Shown here: positions 26,092-35,093 of the stretch, one piece after another
Numbering within the stretch: the first letter of the stretch is position 1
How the letters are laid out: each line of letters opens with the position of its first letter
Source of the DNA: CAVYGN01 sp963796325
Lineage (GTDB): Bacteria > Spirochaetota > Brevinematia > Brevinematales > JAOACQ01
Assembly (NCBI GenBank): GCA_963796325.1
Contig: CAWCLF010000003.1
Coordinates: 62,001-126,000, forward strand
Direction: 5' to 3'
DNA: 64,000 bases
Made by a program: the position numbers and the translations under genes
Notes under the pieces: generated by a model
Databases searched by the model: none
The model's input: the letters and a program-made list of their open reading frames with translations, nothing else
What the model was told of the DNA's origin: nothing

Positions 26092-27027
26092 ATGAAACAT
26101 TTTGTAATCCTTGTATATTTTATTACATTAACCGTCGGCTTCGGCGGGATGCTTTTGTTTTTTCTGATCTATCTCAAAAATAGGACTGAACTCATAAAAA
26201 GATATATAGTCTTTTTATTCCTGTATTCGGCATATCTTATAATAAATCTGTTCAATGTTTACAATTTAACCGTTATTGAAAACAGGGGAATTTCCGTCTA
26301 TATCATATCAAATGTTTTTTATTTTATCTGGTTTGCTCTTTTTATTTATCAGATACCCCTTTTCATCCATGGACTGACGGGTGTAAAAATGAAAAGATCC
26401 GAGATAGCGGTCTTCCTCTCCATGTCTGTTTTGACGATCTGTTTACTTGTCCTTCCGTTCGCCTTAAAAAACACCGGCCGGGAAATACTTGATATGATGA
26501 GACTTGAGTTAATGTCGATCTGCTATTCTTTTTTTCTTATTGCTCTTGCCAATACGATTTATCACCTGTGGGTTTACAGGGGAAAAATTGAAAATGAGAT
26601 CAACAGGAAGATAATAAAAACCATCCTTCTTCTTTGTATAATTTTTCTGCCCGGCTTTATTTATGATATTTTCCTGGCAAAATACTGGAAAAAAAGGCAG
26701 ATTATTCCGCTTGGAATCGATTTCGACCTTATTTTTTACCTTGTGTGGAATGTGATCAGCATTGTTTATATTATCCAGTATTTTATCACGAGGATAACAA
26801 TTGTTCCCGACTTGAGGATTTCCGACCATTTCATTAATAAATACAGCATTTCAATCAAGGAAAAAGAGATCGTTTCTCTTATAATCAAAGGCTATACAAA
26901 TAAGGAGATAGCCGATAAACTTTTCATCAGTTCGCAGACAGTTAAAAATCATATCTATAATATTTTCCAGAAAGTTTCCGTTAAAAGCCGCACGGAATTG
27001 ATATACCATATCAATCGGTACCTGTAA
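26092..27027 (+). CDS. LuxR-type DNA-binding regulator with a membrane-spanning N-terminal half
   Basis: A 311-residue protein. Residues 1-240 carry about seven hydrophobic helices with short loops. Residues about 245-311 are a LuxR/GerE helix-turn-helix (SIKEKEIVSLIIKGYTNKEI, then FISSQTVKNHIYNIFQKV). The transcription factor would thus be tethered to the inner membrane and sense a hydrophobic or membrane signal. Such 7TM-HTH proteins are known, but their ligands mostly are not. It is upstream of and co-directional with the 51-residue peptide gene and the LpxL-like gene, which makes it a candidate regulator of them. Confidence 0.82.
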   Translation: MKHFVILVYFITLTVGFGGMLLFFLIYLKNRTELIKRYIVFLFLYSAYLIINLFNVYNLTVIENRGISVYIISNVFYFIWFALFIYQIPLFIHGLTGVKMKRSEIAVFLSMSVLTICLLVLPFALKNTGREILDMMRLELMSICYSFFLIALANTIYHLWVYRGKIENEINRKIIKTILLLCIIFLPGFIYDIFLAKYWKKRQIIPLGIDFDLIFYLVWNVISIVYIIQYFITRITIVPDLRISDHFINKYSISIKEKEIVSLIIKGYTNKEIADKLFISSQTVKNHIYNIFQKVSVKSRTELIYHINRYL

Positions 27028-27338
27028 CGAAGTCGAGAGTCATCAGTCATCAGTCAGATAAATTCGGTGCCGTCATCAAAAGACAAAACTCATGACTTCC
27101 CATTTAAAAATCATGTTTCTAAACTGATTAAAGCTGCCGACTGCCGACTGTCGATCGTCGACTGATTAAAAGTACTTTAGTACTATCGAATAGTTACCGG
27201 AAGTACCATTGACCCTCCATTGATAAATAATAATAATATTGAAGTCGGCAAATGATTGCCGGGGATTTGAAATTCCGGTTTTATCCGGCGCTCTTTTCTC
27301 ATGTAAATATGCTTTTACATAGATTAAGGAGGAAAATC
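27028..27338. repeat. AGTC-word repeats in the gap before the small peptide gene
   Basis: Repeats of AGTC/CAGTCAT words (27031-27057) face a second cluster of the complementary type (CCGACTG words, 27134-27167), so the gap carries an inverted pair of the family seen at 15754-15830. A possible promoter for the peptide gene follows (TTGACC near 27209 with an AT-rich -10 about 17 bases on). A long untranslated leader would run to the ATG at 27339. No gene with a ribosome site was found here. Confidence 0.6.
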
Positions 27339-27494
27339 ATGGAGAAACAGAAAAACACTGAAAGACTCTTGAACATCCCGGTACAGGATCTCGTTGAAAA
27401 CTTCAAGCCGATCGATCTTGACCTGTTGAAAGGACCGATGTTCATTTGCTACAATGCTGCCGTTTTTGACCCCCGCTTTGCAGAAGCCGATTGA
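27339..27494 (+). CDS. 51-residue peptide, possible signal or modified-peptide precursor
   Basis: Strong SD AAGGAGG lies 8 bases before the ATG. The product has a charged N-terminal half (MEKQKNTERLLNIPVQDLVE), a middle with IDLDLL, and a distinct C-terminal segment with PMFICYNAAVFDPRF and acidic end AEAD. This layout, a helical leader and a compact end with a Cys and aromatic residues, resembles ribosomal peptide precursors, but no known class is matched. A stem-loop follows, then the LpxL-like gene. It could instead be a small regulatory protein. Function is not known. Confidence 0.6.
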   Translation: MEKQKNTERLLNIPVQDLVENFKPIDLDLLKGPMFICYNAAVFDPRFAEAD

Positions 27495-27520
27495 AACATG
27501 ACGAGCTTCATTTAAAAAAT

Positions 27521-27569
27521 CGGGTAAAAACGTTATAACCGGTAATATGGATATGGCGTTTTTTACCCG
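27521..27569 (+). promoter_or_regulatory. stem-loop between the peptide gene and the LpxL-like gene
   Basis: CGGGTAAAAACG (27521-27532) pairs with CGTTTTTTACCCG (27557-27569) with one bulge. No long T run follows, so it is not a clear terminator. It may stabilise peptide mRNA or set a stoichiometric drop before the downstream gene. Confidence 0.5.
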
Positions 27570-27610
27570 TTATAAATAATAAGTGTTGACAGAAGAGAAG
27601 GAGAGGGGGG

Positions 27611-28732
27611 ATGAAATTATCCTCTGGATTTTTAAGCCGTTTTATTGAAATCTTCGGTGTTTCTTGTTATTTAAAGGCAAAGTTCAAGAACAATTTATTT
27701 AAAAAGTCTAATTCCGTGTGCGACGGAGAAATTCCGGGATTAAGGGATTTGCTAAGGACGATCAGGGTCATGAAAGGAACTATGGCAGGCGGCGATGAAA
27801 ACCTTGAAGAGTTAAAAAAAATGGCGCAAAAGCAATTGTATCTATCCACACTCGAATTCTCAATTTATTTTTTTGCTCTAAGGCATCCGCATCTATTCAT
27901 TAAGTATGTAATTGAATGTTTGTATCCTGTTTACAAGGGAAGGTTCGGCCGGCATAAGGATGAGGGAGCCAGGATCTATTTTGTAAATAATTTTATCGGA
28001 GGAAAGACGGCGATATTATTTCTAATCGCCGATTTCATGAAAAATGGGGGGAAATCCCTGGTTTTTGTCGATGAAGGCGTTTTCAATGTCCTTAAAAGAA
28101 TGTTCAGAGTCATTCTGGAAAGCATCGGAGGGGTAGAAACTCCTTTTATTACAGGTCCCGACAGGTTCATTTTGAACGGTTCGCATTTTATAAAATATTT
28201 CGGCGAAAGCGGAAGAAACAGTGAAATTGTCTTTCTGAACAGCAGGAAAAAGGAAAATCTGTACAGGGCTCTCCATTATTTTAAAAGCGGTTTGTACTGC
28301 CTGGTTATGATCCCTGAGACGGCTGCCGAAACGAAGAGAAAGATAACTGTCGAAATGCTTGGCCGTGAACTTATGCTGCCCGGAGGGATAGGGATCCTTC
28401 TTAAAAAAGCTTCATCGGTTGTATCTGTGCTGCCCGATGCATCCCTGAATCCGATGTTGCCCGAATTGATAATAAAAGAATATTCAGGAAATTTCGATAA
28501 GGAAGCTCTTTTGCAGATTATTGTGAAAAGCTGTGAAAGGCTTTCCTATGTAAGGCCGGATCTGTATCTTCCGTTTAATTTTCCATCGATGTGGAAAAAT
28601 CTCTACCCGATGGATAATGAAATTGATAAGTCCATAGTGGATATACTCCCTTTGAAGGAAAAATGCCTGATCCTGCTGTCCGACGGTCAGTTCCTGATAG
28701 GCAGCCGGCATAAATTAAAAGAATTCGTGTGA
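27611..28732 (+). CDS. LpxL/HtrB-like acyltransferase-fold protein lacking the catalytic His
   Basis: A 373-residue protein. Its second half resembles the LpxL lipid A acyltransferase fold: a pattern like ELMLPGGIGILLKKASSVVSVL, followed by RPDLYLPFNFPSMWKNLYP, which corresponds to the R-P-x-x-Y-x-W region. Where LpxL enzymes have HxGxWE, this protein reads VNNFIGGKTA, so the catalytic His is Asn. It may bind acyl chains without transferring them, use another residue, or act on a peptide. A very purine-rich ribosome site (AAGGAGAGGGGGG) precedes it. Its neighbour is the 51-residue peptide gene. Distant resemblance; the family call is tentative. Confidence 0.5.
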   Translation: MKLSSGFLSRFIEIFGVSCYLKAKFKNNLFKKSNSVCDGEIPGLRDLLRTIRVMKGTMAGGDENLEELKKMAQKQLYLSTLEFSIYFFALRHPHLFIKYVIECLYPVYKGRFGRHKDEGARIYFVNNFIGGKTAILFLIADFMKNGGKSLVFVDEGVFNVLKRMFRVILESIGGVETPFITGPDRFILNGSHFIKYFGESGRNSEIVFLNSRKKENLYRALHYFKSGLYCLVMIPETAAETKRKITVEMLGRELMLPGGIGILLKKASSVVSVLPDASLNPMLPELIIKEYSGNFDKEALLQIIVKSCERLSYVRPDLYLPFNFPSMWKNLYPMDNEIDKSIVDILPLKEKCLILLSDGQFLIGSRHKLKEFV

Positions 28733-28864
28733 TTATAAAGTTTCTTTTTGACCATTCAAATGCATGGATTGCCGTTAGCCCCCATTATCCCCAAACCCCC
28801 ATCCGGCAATCCGTGCTCCTATATAACGGACGCCGGTGCAGAGAGCGGGTAATTCCGGGCTCGC

Positions 28865-30049
28865 TTATTTTGAATATTCTATGACTTTGACGACTTCCAG
28901 GACTTTTGTGTCTTTGTATCCCAGATTTATCATTCTTTTTGCAAGATCTTTTGCCTGGTTGATATTCTTGATGCCCCTTACTTCGGCTATATACTGATCA
29001 TTCCTGTAATAAACCCCGAGAGGGATATTCTGGCCGCTTCCGGCTATATCCGCCGCCGCCAGGCTCGCCACACTGAGGTCTTTAAATTCGCCGATTCGGA
29101 CTACATATTCGATAAAATCGGATTTGATAACTCTGCCGTTTATGTTTTCCGACTCGCTTGAAATTTCTTCAGCTTTATTTTCAAGGTTGTCAAGTACGGT
29201 AAGAGTCTGGTTCTGGTAAGGCACATCGACGGGAACAGTAAAAGAGTCGGCGATCCATCTGACTTCATCGGTTTTTTCTATGTTGTTTTTCTTAAGGTAA
29301 TCAAGGTAAGTCTCTGTCATTGAAGCTTCGGGCGACAATGGGAATGTCGTTTTTAGCAGGGAAAAGATGTACAGCGACTTTTCATAATGATTTAATATGT
29401 CCTTTTTATAAAAATAAGTCTTGCCTGCATAATAAAGAGACCTGGAGCCGTTATCGAAAGCCCATTTCCTCAGTTTAAGAGCCTGCTGAATCAAACCCAT
29501 GGCGTCTGCGTAGTTGTTCCTGTCGAGCTTGCATTTTATCAAAATTAAAAAACACCTGTAGGCAAGCGCATTATCCTTTGTGGTTTTCAGCAGCAGAAAG
29601 GACTCTTCCTCCGCCTGGTCTATTAAACCGTTTGAAGAATAGATAAGGGCAAGCATGTAAATCGACCTGTCTGTCGATATCCTTTTGTATTCATCGATAG
29701 CGGCGTTCTGGTTATCCATGACATAAAAAATGTCTGCAAGCTTTTCCACAGAGTTTGTCCAGTACTGGAATTCGGGGTATTTATCCCTTATTATTGAGAG
29801 ATAGTCGATTATTTTTACATAATCGGTTTCAATGAAGGAAAGGACATAAATAGAGTAGGGGACGAATTTTGAATCCGGGAACTCGTTGATGAGCTCCAGA
29901 TAATAATTCCTTGCTTCGTCATATTTTTTGAACTTGTATTGATCGCAGGCCTGCTTGTAAACAATATATGCCTGTGCGTCGTTCGTACCTTCAGGGTAAA
30001 TCAAACCTGAAAAAAACAAGATCGACGCAGCCAGTATGAAAATTTTCAT
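28865..30049 (-). CDS. TPR-containing periplasmic protein with C-terminal SPOR domain
   Basis: A 394-residue exported protein. A signal peptide (about 1-19) leads into helical TPR-like repeats (about 25-270; FKKYDEARNYYLELINEFPD is one unit). A Ser/Glu-rich linker precedes a SPOR domain (about 313-390; YVVRIGEFKDLSVASLAAAD), a fold that binds denuded peptidoglycan at the division site. It is probably an envelope protein of cell division or wall remodelling. It is the first gene of its unit in this direction, with a ribosome site GGAAGGG before the ATG. Confidence 0.8.
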   Translation of the reverse strand: MKIFILAASILFFSGLIYPEGTNDAQAYIVYKQACDQYKFKKYDEARNYYLELINEFPDSKFVPYSIYVLSFIETDYVKIIDYLSIIRDKYPEFQYWTNSVEKLADIFYVMDNQNAAIDEYKRISTDRSIYMLALIYSSNGLIDQAEEESFLLLKTTKDNALAYRCFLILIKCKLDRNNYADAMGLIQQALKLRKWAFDNGSRSLYYAGKTYFYKKDILNHYEKSLYIFSLLKTTFPLSPEASMTETYLDYLKKNNIEKTDEVRWIADSFTVPVDVPYQNQTLTVLDNLENKAEEISSESENINGRVIKSDFIEYVVRIGEFKDLSVASLAAADIAGSGQNIPLGVYYRNDQYIAEVRGIKNINQAKDLAKRMINLGYKDTKVLEVVKVIEYSK

Positions 30050-30122
30050 GGGCGGCCCTTCCTTTTTTATTCTCTTGATATATCGGAAGAACCTTTCTTT
30101 TAATTAAAACCTTCAAAACCGT

Positions 30123-30551
30123 CTACAGGTTGTATAATTCTTTTGCCGCAACGAATTGAATATCCTTGTTTTTAAGCTTTTCAGTAACCAGTTTATTGTC
30201 ATCGAACCTGAAAATCATAATGGCTTTATCGGGCAGCTTTCCAAGGAATGCATACATATATTCGATATTTATCTTGTTTTCATCGAATATTCCCAGTATC
30301 TTGGCAAGCCCCCCCGGGTGATCGTCGACCTGCACTGCGAGAACGTCCGTTGCGGAAACAGTGTAATTATCCTTTTTTAGCGCTTCGATAGCCCTGTCCG
30401 GATCGTCGATAATGATCCTCAAAATGCCGAAATCCGAAGTGTCGGCAATGGATAGCGCCCTGATATTAAGTTTATTTTTTGCCAGTAGACGTGTTACTTC
30501 GTAAAGCCTGCCGGTCCTGTTTTCAAGAAAAATAGAAACCTGTTTAACCAT
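30123..30551 (-). CDS. tandem ACT-domain protein
   Basis: A 142-residue protein of two ACT domains (about 1-68 and 70-140; VSIFLENRTGRLYEVTRLL and VQVDDHPGGLAKILGIF) with no catalytic domain. Such proteins sit beside phenylacetate-CoA ligase and indolepyruvate ferredoxin oxidoreductase genes in many bacteria and probably sense an aromatic amino acid. Here it follows the PaaK-like gene by 41 bases, matching that neighbourhood. The regulated partner is inferred from context. Confidence 0.88.
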   Translation of the reverse strand: MVKQVSIFLENRTGRLYEVTRLLAKNKLNIRALSIADTSDFGILRIIIDDPDRAIEALKKDNYTVSATDVLAVQVDDHPGGLAKILGIFDENKINIEYMYAFLGKLPDKAIMIFRFDDNKLVTEKLKNKDIQFVAAKELYNL

Positions 30552-30592
30552 ATTGCCCTCCTTTTATTTACTCTGTTTTCGACTGGCCGGTA

Positions 30593-31909
30593 TTATATCT
30601 GCCTTTTATCGATAATTCTCTGGGCCTTTCCTTCGCTTCTTTGAACAGTGCGGGGTTCTACTAATTTCACCTTGACCGATATGCCGAGCACATTTTCGAT
30701 TTCCATCTGTATTTTTCTTTCGCTACCCTCAAGACCTTTTATTTCGTCTGAAAACACCTTCTGGTTGACTTCAACCATAACGGTCAATATATCGAGATTA
30801 TGCTCGCGTTCAACGATGAGCTGGTAATGCGGTGAAACTTCCTCTATCTTTACAAGCACTTCCTCGATCTGTGAAGGGAATACGTTTACGCCCCTTATTA
30901 TAAGCATATCGTCAGATCTTCCCATGATCCTGTCGATCCTGGGATGAGTTCTGCCGCATTTGCAGATGCCGGGAAGGATGCTCGTGAGGTCTCTGGTCCT
31001 GTACCTTATGAGAGGCATTCCTTTTTTTGTCAATGTGGTTATCACCAGCTCGCCCTTTTCACCGGTTTTACATGTCTTGCCGGTGTCGGGATTTACAATC
31101 TCAGGATAAAAATGGTCGTCGAAAATGTGCAGCCCGTTCTGCTCAAGGCATTCATTGGCTACGCCCGGGCCTATTATCTCTGAAAGGCCGTAAATATTGA
31201 GGGCCTTGATCGGCAGGCTCTTTTCGATTTCCCGGCGCATAGCCTCCGACCAGGGTTCCGCCCCGAACACGCCGTACCTGAGTTTTAGTTTTTTCTTATC
31301 GACTCCCTTTTTTTCAATTTCCTCGGCGAGGAAAAGCGAATATGAAGGAGTGCATGTTAAAACGTCAGAGCCGAAATCTTCAAGCAGGAGAACCTGCCTT
31401 GCAGTATTCCCTCCCGAGATTGGGATTACACTAGCGCCGATTTTTTCCACACCGTAATGAATGCCGAGCCCGCCGGTAAACAAGCCGTATCCGTAGGCAT
31501 TCTGGACAATTGAATGACTGGTCACGCCCGATGCAGTCAGGGAACGCGCCATTACCTCGGACCAGATATCGATGTCCTCCCTTGTATATCCTACGACAGT
31601 AGGTTTCCCTGTAGTTCCGCTTGAAGCATGAATCCTGACGATCTTTTCCAGGGAAACGCTGAAAAGCCCGTAGGGATAGTTGTCCCTTAGATCCGCCTTT
31701 GCTGTGAAAGGAAGATTTTCGATGTCTTCTATCTTCCGGATATCAGTCGGTTTGATCTTCATTTCATCGAATTTTTTGGCATAGAAAGGCACATTTTCAT
31801 ATACATACGAAACAAGTTCTTTAAGGCGGTAAAGCTGAAGCGATTTTCTCGTGTCTATATCCATTGTTTCCATTTCCGGGTTCCAGATCTGGTAAGGGAA
31901 TTTACTCAT
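30593..31909 (-). CDS. paaK: phenylacetate-CoA ligase (AMP-forming)
   Basis: A 438-residue adenylate-forming enzyme that activates phenylacetate (or another aryl acid) to its CoA thioester. Seen: the P-loop HASSGTTGKPTVVGYT, the core YGLSEIIGPGVA, the hinge RYRTRDLTSI, and the C-terminal RSDDMLIIRGVNVFPSQIEE. The length matches the family. Together with the ACT protein it resembles the aryl-pyruvate fermentation clusters of anaerobes. It precedes ACT and follows metF by 10 bases, so the three may be one transcript. Confidence 0.93.
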   Translation of the reverse strand: MSKFPYQIWNPEMETMDIDTRKSLQLYRLKELVSYVYENVPFYAKKFDEMKIKPTDIRKIEDIENLPFTAKADLRDNYPYGLFSVSLEKIVRIHASSGTTGKPTVVGYTREDIDIWSEVMARSLTASGVTSHSIVQNAYGYGLFTGGLGIHYGVEKIGASVIPISGGNTARQVLLLEDFGSDVLTCTPSYSLFLAEEIEKKGVDKKKLKLRYGVFGAEPWSEAMRREIEKSLPIKALNIYGLSEIIGPGVANECLEQNGLHIFDDHFYPEIVNPDTGKTCKTGEKGELVITTLTKKGMPLIRYRTRDLTSILPGICKCGRTHPRIDRIMGRSDDMLIIRGVNVFPSQIEEVLVKIEEVSPHYQLIVEREHNLDILTVMVEVNQKVFSDEIKGLEGSERKIQMEIENVLGISVKVKLVEPRTVQRSEGKAQRIIDKRQI

Positions 31910-31919
31910 AAAAACCTCC

Positions 31920-32789
31920 TCAATGTAAATTCAAAAGGGACCTGTAAATTTTCAATGTCGCCTGCGACCTGTTCAGAGTGTAAAAATGAAGTCCCCTGAT
32001 ATTGTTGGCCAATAGATCGCTGCATTGTTCTATTGCAAAATCGATCCCTATTTTTTCAACATCCTCCGGTTTATCCTTGAACTTTTCCATTTTTGAAATC
32101 GTTTTCAGGGGTAAAGAAGCGTTGCATTTGACAGCGAAATTCTCTATCTGGCTGTACAATGTGACGGGCATAATGCCGGGGATGACCGGTACCGATATTC
32201 CGTATTTAAAGCCGAGTTCCATGAAATCATAAAATTCCCTGTTGTCGAAAAAGATCTGGGTTATTCCGAATTCCATTCCGGAGTCCTGTTTTTTTAAAAT
32301 GTTGGTCATCTCATCTTTCCAGTCCCTTGATTCGGGATGCCTGCGCGTATATACGGCCCCTCCGATCGAAAATTGAGAGTTGAATTTATCCCTGATAAAA
32401 GCCATCAGGTCCGATGCATGAGGCAATTCGCAGTTCACAGGGTCGATTTCACTTCCCGGCGGTATATCCCCGCGCAGTGCCATGATATTATCGATCTTCG
32501 AGCTCTTGTAGGCTTCTAAAATATCCGACACTTCTTTTTTTGCATGTCCGATGGAAGTCAGATGCGCCATTACGTTTAATTTTTCTTCCCCTGCGATCCT
32601 TGTAACGATACGCCTGGTCCTGTCGCGGCTCGATCCTCCAGCTCCGTATGTAACTGAAACAAATGAGGGATCGAGTTCTTCCAGCCTTTTAAGGTTCGAA
32701 AAAAGCGCCTCCTCTCCTTCCTCCGTTTTGGGGGGAAAGAACTCGAAGGACACTGTAAACTGTTTTTTCAATAAATCGATAATTTTCAT
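31920..32789 (-). CDS. metF: methylenetetrahydrofolate reductase
   Basis: A 289-residue FAD-dependent TIM barrel that reduces 5,10-methylenetetrahydrofolate to 5-methyltetrahydrofolate for methionine synthesis or one-carbon metabolism. Seen: SFEFFPPKTEEGE with the conserved Glu, VTYGAGGSSRDRT, ALRGDIPPG with the catalytic Asp, and IPGIMPVT. Start at 32789 gives the normal N-terminus. The next upstream start would add 16 residues that overlap the anti-sigma-like gene. The ribosome site is weak. Confidence 0.94.
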   Translation of the reverse strand: MKIIDLLKKQFTVSFEFFPPKTEEGEEALFSNLKRLEELDPSFVSVTYGAGGSSRDRTRRIVTRIAGEEKLNVMAHLTSIGHAKKEVSDILEAYKSSKIDNIMALRGDIPPGSEIDPVNCELPHASDLMAFIRDKFNSQFSIGGAVYTRRHPESRDWKDEMTNILKKQDSGMEFGITQIFFDNREFYDFMELGFKYGISVPVIPGIMPVTLYSQIENFAVKCNASLPLKTISKMEKFKDKPEDVEKIGIDFAIEQCSDLLANNIRGLHFYTLNRSQATLKIYRSLLNLH

Positions 32790-32808
32790 CGGTAAATTCC
32801 AGCGATCA

Positions 32809-33369
32809 TTATAAGGGGACGCCGTTACTGACGGCAATCCGTATTATGTATTTTCCGAAACATATCTCGTAATCGCCCGGTCCTATGCCCCTGAATGTCA
32901 CATCCGTTTCCTCCGTATTTTTCGAATAGAGAGGAAGACCTTCTCCCTTCCGCCTGATTAAAACCGCGGAATTTTGAAGCAGCGGGCTTGACAGGTTTAT
33001 CCTGCAGGAACCGTTCCCTGCAGGCAGTATGCTTATTACGGCCGGTATCGAATCCATGGTATAGACCGCTTTCCGGCAGCCGGGCTTTTCCCCGCGCGTA
33101 GCGGCAAGAGGGATGAGGGATATTTCGCCGCCTGACGAAATGGCCCTCAGCACCGATCCGCCGTACAGCTGGAGATTGATGAAATAATGACGGGGTATGG
33201 CTCCGGGTTTAAAAGCCGACGTCCTTGAATTTATTCTGTTAAGTTCCATCAATTCATCAAGACAGGTTCGGCAGTTTAATAGGTGAGCCTCGATAATGTC
33301 TGCACATTCCGATCTGCCGTCGATGTATGACAAAAGATCGTTTTCCCTTATTTTACCGCAGCCTAACAT
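32809..33369 (-). CDS. zinc-finger anti-sigma-like protein
   Basis: A 186-residue soluble protein. Its N-terminus carries an HxxxCxxC zinc-finger pattern (EAHLLNCRTCLDEL, about residues 27-40) like the anti-sigma domain that grips group IV sigma factors. No transmembrane helix follows, which is unusual for this class; the remainder is beta-rich (residues 60-185). Its ATG overlaps the stop of the preceding sigma-like gene (TAATG), so the pair is translationally coupled, as expected for a sigma/anti-sigma unit. Ribosome site GGAGG. The partner is inferred. Confidence 0.6.
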   Translation of the reverse strand: MLGCGKIRENDLLSYIDGRSECADIIEAHLLNCRTCLDELMELNRINSRTSAFKPGAIPRHYFINLQLYGGSVLRAISSGGEISLIPLAATRGEKPGCRKAVYTMDSIPAVISILPAGNGSCRINLSSPLLQNSAVLIRRKGEGLPLYSKNTEETDVTFRGIGPGDYEICFGKYIIRIAVSNGVPL

Positions 33370-34241
33370 TAATAAATCCTCCTGCGGGTATTGGCTTTAT
33401 AAAGAATTATCATTTTCAGTCTTTTCTTGGCGCCTGTCAGCGATTTCCTGGCCTTAATAATGGAATCGAAAAGAGGCGCAAATGCCTTGAAAATCTTCCT
33501 GTCCGGCGATTCCATTTCTCTTATCGATCTGGCTTTGAGGGCCTCGTATCGGGTAATTCTGGATAAGGCCGCCTCGTTTTCTGATTTGCAACCGTTCCTG
33601 TTCATATAAAGCCTGTATTTAAGGCTTCTCAATATCTGATTGGCATGATTGATCTTGCCTGCAATCGTTCTTACCCTCTGCCTTTCTTCTTCATGAGCTT
33701 TAATGATATCGCCCCTGACTTCCATTATTTCCAGAATTGAGAGATCAAATACCTGTGAAGCGGACACTACTTCATCGGAAGTCAGGCTCTCAGGCATATA
33801 AAAGAGCTTCAGTGAAAGCTTTTCCATTTCACGGAGGTTTGACAGGCAATCGTAAAGAAATGAGTAATCATGGCCTTCCGTATCGAATATTTCCATAGCG
33901 AGGGCGTCCTCGTGATCTTCAATACTTAAATGAGTGCAGGAAGTTTTTCTCCCGGATCTTATGAAATGCGAAAAATGGTTCTTGAGACAGTAATTAAACC
34001 ATGTTTTAAAAAGGATATCGTCCCCTGACGGAAAATTCCTGGCAATTCCTTCGAGCCGGTCAAGCATATAGATATAAAATTCGGAGCAGGTATCTATATC
34101 TTTCCTGTATGCCGCCATAGGGAAATAATAGATGTAAATTTCGGTCAATTTTTTAAACCGGGCGAGACAGTCGTTAGGGTCGGAGGACCCGTTCCGGTAA
34201 TCCGAAATTACTGCTTTAATCTCCCTGTCGTTAAGGTCCAT
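33369..34241 (-). CDS. divergent sigma-factor-like protein
   Basis: A 290-residue helical protein. FKTWFNYCLKNHFSHFIRSGRK (about 95-116) resembles sigma region 2, and LREMEKLSLKLFYMPESLTSDEV (about 155-177) resembles a region 4 helix-turn-helix lead-in. The C-terminal 100 residues are basic and of no known family. Match to ECF sigma factors is weak; its coupling to a zinc-finger protein is the best support. Start at 34241 (GAGG 5 bases upstream) is chosen over a TTG six codons earlier. Confidence 0.45.
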   Translation of the reverse strand: MDLNDREIKAVISDYRNGSSDPNDCLARFKKLTEIYIYYFPMAAYRKDIDTCSEFYIYMLDRLEGIARNFPSGDDILFKTWFNYCLKNHFSHFIRSGRKTSCTHLSIEDHEDALAMEIFDTEGHDYSFLYDCLSNLREMEKLSLKLFYMPESLTSDEVVSASQVFDLSILEIMEVRGDIIKAHEEERQRVRTIAGKINHANQILRSLKYRLYMNRNGCKSENEAALSRITRYEALKARSIREMESPDRKIFKAFAPLFDSIIKARKSLTGAKKRLKMIILYKANTRRRIY

Positions 34242-34409
34242 GACAACCTCGTTTTTCAATGAGCCGCTGTTATATCATGCTGCATGATTTTAGGAATAAA
34301 TACCGGAAAAAGCAAATAAGGTTTTATTTAGCATAATAAATCAATAATAAATCTTCAATTAAATATATAATGTTGAAATACAGGCAGTTGCTTATTATAA
34401 TAAGGTTGT

Positions 34410-35078
34410 ATGAATGAAGGATTATTAAAACGGATACGGGTGTTTCTATCCCGTTTTGCCAGCGACTATACCTGGGGCTTTATTATTGTTATAAGCATAT
34501 CGGCAATAAGCGGCATATTTTCGATCCATTATATCAATAGCCTTGAAAGCGAATTCAGCCAGATTTTCGAATATGATATCAGCGGAAGAAACAATATTCT
34601 ATATGCTAATTCCATGATCCTGCGCATAGACGGCGGTGTGAAAGACCTGTTGATCTACAAGGATGGCGCGAACAGGGAGGAAACCCTTGCAACCCTCAGG
34701 TCGAACATTACCGTCATTACAAATCTGCTTCAAAGCACAAAGTACAGGTTCGTTAAAGAAAAAGAGCGGAAAATATACCTGCAGTCCAGGCATGACCTCG
34801 ATGATTTTCTTACGATAATAAATGATAAAATCGATAATCCGGCCGGCATGGATATTGATGATGAATTCATGGAAAAGCTGAAAAACGGGAAAGATGCGAT
34901 ACTGGCCGATTTCTCCCTGCTCAATGTAATGAAAAGGAATTCTATCACAAGTGTATTCGGCAATATAAAGCTCCAGCTGGGCACATCGCTTGCATTTACC
35001 ATATTGCTGCTGCTGGGGACTGTCGGAATCAGGCTGGTCATGTATTTAAACAGAAAGGAAAAGAGAAATCATCCGTAA
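34410..35078 (+). CDS. membrane protein with MCP-like four-helix sensor domain and no output domain
   Basis: A 222-residue protein. Two transmembrane helices (about 20-42 and 192-212) flank a helical extracytoplasmic domain resembling the 4HB sensor of chemotaxis receptors. The second helix is followed by only ten residues, NRKEKRNHP at the end, so there is no HAMP or signalling domain. It may be a receptor decoy, a ligand-binding partner for another protein, or the stub of a receptor. It is 15 bases upstream of another membrane gene. Confidence 0.65.
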   Translation: MNEGLLKRIRVFLSRFASDYTWGFIIVISISAISGIFSIHYINSLESEFSQIFEYDISGRNNILYANSMILRIDGGVKDLLIYKDGANREETLATLRSNITVITNLLQSTKYRFVKEKERKIYLQSRHDLDDFLTIINDKIDNPAGMDIDDEFMEKLKNGKDAILADFSLLNVMKRNSITSVFGNIKLQLGTSLAFTILLLLGTVGIRLVMYLNRKEKRNHP

Positions 35079-35093
35079 CAAGGAGGACCTGTG

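Noticed and set aside
27252..27338. Longer start of the 51-residue peptide (adding 29 residues)
   Set aside because: The SD-led ATG at 27339 gives the normal charged N-terminus; the upstream part has no ribosome site.
32790..32837. Longer start of metF
   Set aside because: The 16 extra residues overlap the preceding gene and do not match MetF N-termini.
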